From positions 7,719,501-7,783,500 of the forward strand of contig NC_058511.1 of NCBI RefSeq assembly GCF_020382885.2: a stretch of DNA of 64,000 nucleotides, in the 5' to 3' direction. This stretch comes from Scatophagus argus (lineage: Eukaryota > Chordata > Actinopteri > Scatophagidae). Below, one piece after another: positions 26,615 to 39,600 of the stretch. The notes under the pieces were generated by a model. The model searched no databases. It worked only from the letters and a program-made list of their open reading frames with translations, and was not told where the DNA came from. How positions within the stretch are numbered: the first letter of the stretch is position 1; each line of letters begins with the position of its first letter. The translations under genes and the position numbers were made by a program.

Positions 26615-29600
26615 ATGTCGCTGCTAGAGGGTCCGTTAAACGTGTTCGGCCAGAGAACAACTGGCGAATCAGTTCGTACCCAAAATGGTGAGTTATGGTG
26701 TTGTTTTATTTGCTGTTGCATATACGTTTCGTGTATTTTCACTGCGCCGTGAATGATCGACAGGGGTGGTGATTTCATTTACCGCTGTGAACACACGTGT
26801 GGCTAATGCTAATGCTAACTAACTTTGATGTTAAGTTTAGCATGAAGCATCTGGTCATAGTCAGGTGAAATACTGCAGAGTACAGCAAAGTCTTCTGCAC
26901 TTTACGCCAACGAAGTTAGTGACGAAGTCGTAATCCCATTATAGTACCTTCCACTCGCATTACCATGAATGGACGGCTATGCTAATGGGATAGAAAAACA
27001 CTGTCATGGTCTGAGGGTGTGGTTAACTCACCGTGTACCCCGCTAAATAAAATGACAGAATACATGTGCTGAAGGTATTGCTATACGTTAGATATGTTAA
27101 AGAATAAACCACCTGTCTTTCAGTTAAAGGCCGTTCAGTAGCCTACTTGTCAACTACTAGCCGCTTCCTTTTTGCCTTTGCAGTCATGGCCGCAGCATCC
27201 ATCGCCAACATCGTCAAGAGCTCCCTCGGACCCGTGGGTCTCGACAAGATGTTAGTGGACGACATTGGGGTATGTGTCTCATTCAACATTACCTTTTCTG
27301 TTTACTCTGTTAACAAACTTTGTGGTATGAGTCGCTGATCTGTCTGATGGACGCTTTGACAGGATGTCACCATCACCAACGATGGCGCAACCATCCTGAA
27401 GCTGCTGGAAGTGGAGCACCCAGCTGCCAAGGTCTTGTGCGAACTGGCTGACCTGCAGGACAAGGAGGTCGGAGATGGGACCACGTCTGTGGTGAGTAGG
27501 GTCAACAACTGCTCCCATACGGTGTCATACTCTCACAGTCATTTTTAGCTTTGTGCATCAGTTCTAAGTGAATGTCCTGTTTTAGTACCATGCATCTGCC
27601 TTTTATTATGGATGTGAGGTTATGCTAACAGGAAAGAGAAACTGTCCATCAGTGTCTGAAGGGGTGGAGCAGCCTCATTTCTGTCCCCCCTAATGAAATG
27701 ATGGTACAATTTGATTTATTTTTTTTTATTGGTGGTGGGACAAAGTGTTCTCATTTGGAGTATGAACCCACTCTCAGTTTTCACTTAAAATTTTTAACAT
27801 GCAACATCCTTTTAGGTCATTCTTGCAGCAGAATTGCTTAAGAGTGCAGATGAGCTGGTGAAGCAGAAGATTCACCCCACGTCAGTCATCAGTGGATATC
27901 GTTTGGCTTGCAAGTAAGATACCAACTATGAGAACTACTCTTTACCCTGTTCAGAAGTGTTTATACATAGATGCTGGGTATCTCTATGTGCTTCAGATTT
28001 TTGGATTTTTTTTTTGTCTTATATACAAACTTGCCTTTATCATCTTCCAGGGAGGCCGTTCGCTACATTAATGAGAACCTCACTATTGGGACAGATGATC
28101 TGGGCAGAGAGTGTTTAATCAATGCTGCAAAGACCTCCATGTCCTCTAAAATCATTGGAGTGTATCCTTCTTGTTGTACAGTACATAATATGCTCTAGTG
28201 CTATATCTAGAGTTGAGCACAATTTCTTTATATGTTTTGTATTCAGCTGAAGTCCTTATATGCCTTAACACCAAGCCCTTAGTGATGCAGACTTCTTTGC
28301 CAACATGGTGGTGGATGCTGCTATGGCTGTGAAGTTTGTGGACAGCAAAGGCGTGGCCAAATACCCCATTAATTCTGTCAATGTGCTGAAAGCCCATGGC
28401 CGCAGCCAGAAAGAGAGCTTCTTGGTTAACGGCTATGCGCTGAACTGCACAGTTGGCTCACAAGGTATGTTAGTTCCAAAGCCTGAAATTCCTGAATTTC
28501 AAACGTAAGCTGTGAGGATTTTATTTGCCCGATAAATCACCACTGCAGCTGATTAAACTCCCATTTTTAATTTGCTGCTATGTCTCACCTGATGATGTAA
28601 GCAGTGATACGCGTGGGAGATAGTACACTGGCTATGAAAGGACTGTAGGTGCAGTAGTTTGTAAACTGTGGTGCCTCTTTTCTGGCCAGACAATGTAATA
28701 GTTGTGTAACATGTGCCTTATTAGTCTTATGTTGTTCTCATGATGTCAAGTTTTAAGGGAGAGTCAATTTTTTATTGTTCATCATATAGTTAACATACTA
28801 AACATTCTGTTTTTGTGTTTGTTCGAAGGCATGGTAAAGCGTGTTGCTAATGCCAAGATTGCTTGCCTGGACTTCAGCCTGCAGAAGACCAAGATGAAGA
28901 TGGGGGTCCAAGTCATCATCAACGATCCAGAAAAGCTTGACCAGATCAGACAGAGGTAAATGCTGTGTTTTTGTTTTTTTGTGTTACCAGAAGCACAAGA
29001 ATGATCCCATTTAAATTTGCTGTGATACTGAACCAATAGTTTACACAGTGATACGCGTGGGAGAAAGTATCAGCAGCCCGAGTCAAGGCAGCAGTTTCTC
29101 TCTGAGCTGTGTGCCACTACTGTGGGCTGGACATTATTTATTATATTCATATTGTATTTTGTATAAATATTACAGTTACTTAGTAAATATGGGATTTTGT
29201 TGCTGCAGAGAATCTGACATCACCAAGGAGAGGATCCAAAAGATTTTGGCATCAGGCGCCAACGTTATCCTGACCACCGGTGGCATTGATGACATGTGTC
29301 TTAAGTACTTTGTGGATGTAGGAGCCATGGCGGTGAGAAGGGTTCTCAAGAGGGATCTCAAACGCATCGCTAAGGCAACAGGAGGTAGGTTTGCACTACA
29401 CTGATGTTTGTCCAGATTTGCTTTTGTATTACTGATCTTACATACATCTGCACACACACTTTGTTGTCTTGCTCAAGTGGTGACATTTGCTGTATTTGTC
29501 CACTCTCAGCCACCATCTGCTGCTCTCTGACCAATCTGGAAGGAGAGGAGACATTTGAGGCCACTATGCTTGGTCAGGCTGAGGAAGTTGTGCAGGAACG

Positions 29601-30917
29601 CATCTGTGACGATGAGCTCATCCTTGTCAAGAAGTAAGACCTGTAAATACTCATATCCGTGTATTTTTACTTTATACTGTTTGTTTTTCTTCATCACAAT
29701 GCTGGTTTACTGTTGGATAAGAACATTTCAGTGCATGCAATTGTACCTCATCTGTACTTCTGGCACGAGTTGTGATAATCTGAGGCAGTGATGGATTTGT
29801 TCCTCCTGTGTTTGTCTACATATAAATGATTGACAGTGTGATGTGTGTTGACTGTACTGGTTCTGTTTTTCTCCTAACTTTTAATCCTCTCAGTACCAAA
29901 GCACGCACATCATCATCCATCATTTTGCGCGGGGCCAACGACTTCATGTGCGACGAGATGGAGCGTTCGCTGCATGATGCCCTGTGTGTGGTGAAGAGGG
30001 TGCTGGAGTCAAAGTCTGTGGTTCCAGGAGGAGGCGCTGTGGAGGCAGCTCTGTCAATCTACCTTGAGAATTATGCTACCAGCATGGTGAGACACAGCCT
30101 ATGAAAAATGTGTTTCCTTGTACTGCATGCAGGTGTTGCTGATGTTTCTTATTTTGCAGATGATTTTCATGAACATAGTGTTGGTTGTGTCCCAGTTTTC
30201 AGAAAGCTGAAACATTACTCATCACTTTTGTCTCTTCAGGGTTCCCGAGAGCAGCTGGCTATTGCTGAGTTTGCCCGATCACTCCTCATCATCCCAAAAA
30301 CACTGGCTGTGAACGCAGCACAGGACTCCACCGACCTGGTGGCAAAGCTTCGGGCTTTCCACAATGAGGCTCAGGTTAATCCTGAGCGCAAGAATCTCAA
30401 GTGGTGAGTCTTTCCTCCCTGCAGCAGGCAGGATACTTCAGTATCTGTTTCCGGATTCTCCTTTAGGTTTTTCTACGTAGTGTGACACTCTAGATTTTAG
30501 TCCTGCATTGAAGAATTCTGAGGGTTGATAACTTTTCTTTTTTTCGTTTTCCCCTTCTGTTACACTAAACTGAAACTCTTTGGGCGTTTGACTGTCAGTT
30601 GCACAAAACAAGAAACTTGTAGATGCCCCTCTTACTGGGAGCAAGTTGAACTTTTTTGCTGTGTTATGGAGAACCAACAGTTTTGATTACTTTCGTTTTG
30701 TAGGATTGGTTTGGACCTGGTGAACGGCAAGCCTAGAGACAACCGTCAGGCTGGCGTGTACGAGCCCACCATGGTTAAAACCAAGAGCCTCAAGTTTGCC
30801 ACAGAGGCCGCCATTACCATCCTCCGTATCGACGACCTCATCAAACTGTTCCCAGAGCAGAAGGAGGGCGGAAAGTCGTACCAGGAGGCCGTGCAGTCAG
30901 GATCTCTGGAGGGTTAA
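26615..30917 (+). CDS. tcp1: TCP1, CCT/TRiC chaperonin subunit alpha
   Basis: Coding exons: 26615-26687, 27184-27269, 27363-27491, 27816-27913, 28051-28161, 28283-28464, 28829-28955, 29209-29384, 29510-29633, 29894-30086, 30240-30403, 30704-30917. The joined frame is 1677 nt, 558 residues, against 556 in human. It is one of eight paralogous subunits of the cytosolic group II chaperonin that folds actin, tubulin and WD40 proteins using ATP. Visible motifs are [20 protein letters not shown] near the N-terminus, NDGAT (59-63) and GDGTT (90-94) of the equatorial nucleotide pocket, the apical-domain stretch around [18 protein letters not shown], and the C-terminal equatorial segments [13 protein letters not shown] and [20 protein letters not shown]. 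The start [14 protein letters not shown] extends the human N-terminus by a few residues and sits in a good context (aaaATG). Two introns host snoRNAs and one appears U12-type. Nothing is broken. Confidence 0.98.
28162..28282 (+). other. tcp1: Probable U12-type (minor spliceosome) intron 5 of tcp1
   Basis: The 5' splice site reads GTATCCTT, the exact minor-spliceosome donor consensus. TGCCTTAAC at 28261-28269 is one base from the U12 branch-site consensus TTCCTTAAC and lies about 13 bases from the acceptor AG at 28281-28282, within the spacing U12 introns require. The intron lacks the usual polypyrimidine tract next to the AG. It is 121 nt and interrupts a codon after the second base. Confidence 0.85.
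28556..28695 (+). ncRNA. H/ACA box snoRNA in tcp1 intron 6 (SNORA20/SNORA29 type)
   Basis: There are two hairpins. The 5' hairpin has basal stem CTCCCA (28558-28563) with TGGGAG (28614-28619) and upper stem TTGCTGCT (28572-28579) with AGCAGTGA (28600-28607). H box ATAGTA is at 28620-28625. The 3' hairpin has CTGGC (28628-28632) with GCCAG (28685-28689) and a long GU-containing upper stem ending in GTGCCT. Box ACA at 28690-28692 is followed by the last three bases. The 5' pocket arms (TTTTTAAT and TACGCG) are complementary to the conserved 18S rRNA segment GCGUA-U-AUUAAA, predicting pseudouridylation of the central U. Human TCP1 introns carry SNORA20 and SNORA29; which one this is cannot be settled by eye. 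Confidence 0.85.
29002..29136 (+). ncRNA. H/ACA box snoRNA in tcp1 intron 7 (SNORA20/SNORA29 type)
   Basis: The 5' hairpin has basal TCCCA (29005-29009) with TGGGA (29058-29062) and upper TTGCTGTG (29017-29024) with CACAGTGA (29044-29051). H box AAAGTA is at 29064-29069. The 3' hairpin has CAGCCC (29074-29079) with GGGCTG (29124-29129) and inner GGCA with TGCC. Box ACA is at 29131-29133. Its 5' pocket (TTTAA and TACGCG) has the same 18S complementarity as the snoRNA in the preceding intron, and 19 nt (29046-29064) are identical to that RNA. The 3' hairpins are unrelated, so the second targets differ. Confidence 0.82.
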
Positions 30918-31099
30918 AATGCTGTGATTGGTCCACATAGGTTCATCGTCTGTATTTATACATCAGGAGCTCTTCGTGGCTGTTGCTCTAGTGTAGGCCG
31001 TGCACTTTGCCTGTTTACTGTTCTCCCGTTCTCGCTTCCAGAATAACCGTAAGTGACTGGTTTTTGTTTTTTTTTTTTTCTTCTTCCCTTTGGACACTT

Positions 31100-31105
31100 A
31101 ATAAA
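31100..31105 (+). terminator. tcp1: tcp1 poly(A) signal
   Basis: AATAAA lies about 180 bases after the tcp1 stop, followed by a T/G-rich stretch (attgttgtaaatgactgttg). This gives a short 3' UTR of roughly 200 nt. Confidence 0.85.
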
Positions 31106-31218
31106 GCTCCAATTGTTGTAAATGACTGTTGATTTGCTAATTCAGATTGGCTTTGCTCTGGTTATTGTGCAGGCTTTGAATGAGTTTCAAAGACATTTGA
31201 CTCTATGGCTTATAATTG

Positions 31219-31224
31219 TTTATT
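31219..31224 (-). terminator. acat2: acat2 poly(A) signal
   Basis: TTTATT on the plus strand reads AATAAA on the minus strand. It would end acat2 transcripts near 31200, with a 3' UTR of about 750 nt, roughly 75-80 bases from the predicted tcp1 end. Confidence 0.65.
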
Positions 31225-31957
31225 GATATGTAGAACGGCTGAATTACAGGATACATTTCCCAAAACATCAGGTTATGTACAGGAAGCACAAGGTTATATA
31301 AGGCAAGCCTACGTAAGTATATGACACAGTTACGTTTCAAGGCTGCTCTCTTGGTTTGAGAAAGTGGAATGTTGATTAGGATCCATTTCTAGAGCAACAT
31401 ACAGAGCGTGTGAAACAAATTACAAGTTAAAAAAATACACTCTACAGAGAAGGTAGCATGTCTACCAAAGCCTGTCCATACTGGGCACCATGCCTTTGCA
31501 GTTGTAGTGTTTCATTTTTAGTCGTGCAGGTAAATGACAGGTTCTTCAGCTGAGAAACAACCACTTTTCACTGATTGCCAAAAACTGCTAACTGCAGTAT
31601 TCTGCATATTTACCACATCTAATACCAGGTTGTAAGAACAATTTTTAGCTACTACTGGTTGATGTTGAAGTTGTCAGAACAAAAGATTTGCATCATCTAC
31701 ATGTTATAAGTCTTCTAACATTAAGCCACATGTTATTCAGACCTGAGGAGGTACGAATTTAAGTTCACAGTACAATGATTGGCTAAGATCCAACAATCAC
31801 ATCAAATGCTCACTTTTACCTCAACTACAGCGATTTGGAAAAACTCAGGTAAACCAGTTTATATCCTGTCCTGCAGCGTAAACTCATGACTTTCATTATC
31901 CCTTATCCATTGAAAGTTCAGTGCAATCCGTAGCGTATAGCGTAGCGTAAATATGTC

Positions 31958-35382
<3,425 letters not shown>

Positions 35383-36161
35383 TTTGATGGACGGCTGGTC
35401 CGAGTTGGAGTCCTTGCTTCAAAGTGCTGTTCCTGGTTATCCACGCTTGCCACTGCAGCGAGCTCTGTCGATACTGTCACTCTGACGGACAGGTTTGCAC
35501 TGAAAAGGCTTCGTGCAAGTGGTGGGGAAAATGCAATACAGCGCCACCGTCTGTCCTGGAGGATGACCGCAGTGTGTTGTTCAGTCATTACAACGCCACT
35601 ATCCCTGTGCTGAACTTCACTGATCTGAATAAGTCTCAAACTGTGTATTGTTCGTTTTACAATTAGATTATTTTGTACACTATATCATCCAAATATATAT
35701 GAGTCTACTGTGCCACGCTGGTTACAGTAACACACACTCACGCAATAGTTTTCTACATTTTATGTTTGCACAATGTGTTTACTTAAATATATCCTGTTTC
35801 CTTTCTACCTCTCTGGTCTTCTTGCACCATCATAAAGCTTAATTTACCTCCAGGCATGAATAACATTTAGTCTTCCAACATGTCTCACAAATTACATTTG
35901 AGATGCAAGTAAAATATTTAAAATTAAGACATCTCCACTTTAAGTAATACAAGCTAAACCCTTCATTACATACATGTTCATCCTCTCATTATAGTAACTT
36001 TAAAGCAAATCGGAAAACTTCTCAGTGGGGTAGATTATGATCTTTTAAAAACTTAATGCAACAGCTGAGTTTACAGATTGCAAGTATTAAGTTTACTTAC
36101 TAATTAATTAATGGGTAATGATAATAATAATAATGGGGTTCACGCTGTAGTATTAAAAATC
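35383..36161. other. acat2 promoter side and spacer to wtap 3' end
   Basis: About 0.8 kb separates the acat2 ATG from the wtap poly(A) signal. No TATA box is evident near the acat2 start and no extra gene can be supported. An (AAT)n run lies at 36120-36134. Confidence 0.55.
36120..36134. repeat. (AAT)n microsatellite
   Basis: Short trinucleotide run just past the wtap 3' end. Confidence 0.85.
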
Positions 36162-36167
36162 TTTATT
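36162..36167 (-). terminator. wtap: wtap poly(A) signal
   Basis: TTTATT on the plus strand is AATAAA on the minus strand, about 480 bases beyond the wtap stop. No better hexamer was seen between them. Confidence 0.65.
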
Positions 36168-36642
36168 GGTATTTGGTCAGTACATGAAAAGGACTGAAGT
36201 CAGAATAATATGAACGTCGCATATAAACTACTCACAATTCAACAGAATCTTTTGAACAGATGTTTCTCCTCAATGAAAAATTAAAATTGGGTTAAAAAAA
36301 AAAAAATACAGGCCAACATCTAAAAATGACTCGACAATGAGTTACAACACCAGATGCCTGTGTCAAGAGCTCAAACAAGAACAGCATAGACGTGCTCAAA
36401 TAAACAGCTGAATGAAACGTACTAGTTTTATTTTAAATCATACATCCACTCAATTCAAATCTAACATTAAGCCATACCTGTTATATCCCTGTTTAGCAAC
36501 ACAATGTGACTGAGGCATCACGATAGGCAAGGGGAGTAGGGTGAAAACAAAACGTCTTGGACAGCAGTGCCGTGTTACATACTAAGCATTTGTTGCCTTG
36601 TTTGTATATTGTATAAAAAAGAAGAAGACGTGTCAAAGTACA

Positions 36643-39600
36643 TTACAAAACCACACTGTCGCTCGTGCTGGAGTCCAGGCCGTTCTGAGTGTGTCGTGAC
36701 CCTGCAGTCCTGGAGCCCTTGGTCACCAGGGCAGCTTTGTCCTCGTGGGGATCGGTGGTGGAGTCTGTGTCATTCGAGTGCTGAGTCAATGATGTCTCGC
36801 TGCCCGTCGGAGAGTCCACACTCTCGTACCCTGCACTCAGCTGGCTCCCGAAACCCACGGGTCCTCCAGCTCTGCCAGCAGCATTCTGACTCCCTGATGC
36901 CTCCTCTGAGTGGTTGGACAGTTTAGTCTCAGCTTCACCGGGACTGGAGACCATGGGGGACATGGGAAAGTCTTCCTCTGTGCTGCTGACCTCCCGATAC
37001 AGGCTGGGTGTAGTGGTCTCGCTCCTCTGGGATGAGTTGCCATTGCTTGGTCCATTGGAGATCCTCCCGTAGTCTTTCCCCAATGTTTCAGAGGGTGCGC
37101 TGGCCTGCTCAGGCTGGGTGGATGGCTCCGCAGATGAGCTGGAAGCAGAAGGTGAAGTCCTGCTGGGTCCCGCTCCAGCCAATGACCCCTGAGTCTGAGA
37201 CAGCTGCTGACGAGAATCTTTCAACTGCTGCTGCAGGACAAGGATGGTGCTCTGCATCCCCTCTACCTCTTCGTCTAGCTGGATGATAAAGTCATTCAAT
37301 TCTGGGAGAGACAAAGATCAAGAATAACCAAAATTAAAAATCAAAACAACAGCAGTGTGAGAGATTTGAACTGGCCAGGCTGAGAGATGGGGATACCGCT
37401 CAAGTTCTTACCGTCTTGACTGCTCTTGAGCTCCTCGCTGTACTTCTTCTGCAGAGCCAACTCAGCCTCTAGCTGGGCGATGCGTCCCTGGGAGAGCTGC
37501 CTACCCAGCTCCTGGTTTTCCTGAATCAGCATTCGACACTTGGCCATCAATTTCTTCCCCGTTTGGCTGTAAGGGAAACAAGTCTCACATCACACAGTGA
37601 ACCAGGAGACAAATACGACAGGCCAAGAGATGTCATCGATCTGTTCTAACCGCCTGACCCACAGGCCAAGGCTCAACAGAAAACTCTTGAACGAAGCCAT
37701 CCCTAAAGGACTCTCCAGTCCCAACAGGATTGTCATTATATCCATTAGATTCCAATTCAATATAAAATTATCAGAAAGCCACGGAAACAAATCTACTCTG
37801 TACAAATAAATGTGAATCATTTTCTTGATAAGACTTTAAGTACAAACTCACTTTTCTGAATCTAAAAGCTGAATTATGAGAATATATTAAAATTCTAAGG
37901 TCCTCGCTGTGGCTGAAACCCAAAACAAACTAATGCATCCATTCTTACATTGTCACCTAACTCAACATGTTGCACTGTGACGAGTACTTTACAAATAACA
38001 GCAGCAGTTCTGTTCCTATCAAATTCTCACTTGCAAACACACCCACTACATCAGTGAGTGAGAGGGAAAAGCGGTTAAAAAATGTAACAGTGTAACACTA
38101 GAATGACACGCTACGAGAAAACCTACAATTTGAATATCAACCCTTAGCTATGAGTGGCAAAAATGGAAATGCGCGCAGAACCCGGCACTGGTTTTGTATA
38201 GTCATCACTTCAAATACACAGGAGCAAGTGTTTCAACAGTAAAACCAAGCAGCTTAAAGTGCTGCTTTCTCAACTTCACAACAGGTCAAGGAACACTTCA
38301 ACATTCCAGCCCATCTGTTATTTTTACATTATGCTTTACAAAATCCCTGATCAAGAAGCCAAAATTTCAAATATGTGACAGACATATACCTTACTTACAA
38401 CCATAGTTAACTGCCATCTATTTTGTCTATGAATGCCTCTAGAAATGATCTGACCAAAGAAAAATTAAACATTAACAGTAATGGCAAATAAACTCAGCAA
38501 CTGTACCCTATATGAGAAGCAGCAGTCAAAGTGTTAACAGCTCAGAAAACCATGTAAGTTATTTCTACTTGTCATAAAAAATTAAGCACTATACATTAGT
38601 TAATTGCTTTCACTGCACTTCCCAGTAGTATAAGTAATTATCATAACCATTAATTTCTCTAAAGGACTGAGAAGTAATACGCTGTTAGAGGCTGTGTATA
38701 CACTGCCAGCTCAAATCCCACCTGAGTATTAATTTGTTTTTTAAAACAGGCAAAGACATAACAGATTCCACGTGCGTTTCACTTTGTAAACAGGTGAGAA
38801 AAATCTTATTTGCTCTTAGTGTAAATGGCTGAGGGAAAGATTGTGTGGTCAATAACAAAAATACACAGAGATACAATAAATACATTCTCATCAACTCATA
38901 ACATGACTCGTTAAAGACATTTGCATTCACAACTTGAAAACTGGACTCAATGCACCTACAGCAGTGTGTTTCAGAATGTATGTTGAGAATTAAGCAAGGC
39001 TTAATTCAGCATAAAAGTGAAAAAGTTTGCACAAGAGTAGACAATCAAAGCCAATTGTGCTTCTTGGCCCACACACACTGCAGTAAGTGTTTGTTTGAGA
39101 GAAACAAGAGAGAGATCAAATGAAAAGTCAATAAAAAGAAACAAGTCACAAAATAAAACATGTAAATACACTCTACCGTGAGTGGGCCCATGCTCAAAGA
39201 CACAGGCGACTGGACCCTCATGCCTGAATCAAAGTCCTGTGTGGACCGAGGAGGCTCCGCTCAGTCTTAACACCATTTCTAGTGGCTCTTCCCCCAAAGT
39301 CTTACTCTTAAATCCTAGAAACTTTCCTCATGTTACTGCAATGTATCTAGACTGTCCAAAAAGTCTTTACGTTTCTCAGGCAGACTAGAAGAGTATGTGT
39401 GTGGTGTAATCCACAGTTAAATGTCTTTATAAACCAAGTATGGGAAATGTCTGCAAGATGTTGTGCATTGCTGTTTTAGGCTAGGGATGCTCCCTGCCTG
39501 ACTCACCCTCCACCATAAACCTCCTATTTAAGGTGTGAACTGTCTGGTTTGAGCTGAGGTGCAGGGAGAGCATATATCCGTGTCGGGAAGTGAGTGACCG

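Noticed and set aside
29634..29893. Possible third snoRNA in tcp1 intron 9 (gtgatgg and ctga words)
   Set aside because: The C-like and D-like words are in the wrong order with no terminal stem, and no H/ACA hairpin pair could be drawn.
36567..36926. Plus-strand open frame opposite the wtap last exon
   Set aside because: Shadow of the wtap coding sequence, which matches a known protein in the other strand.
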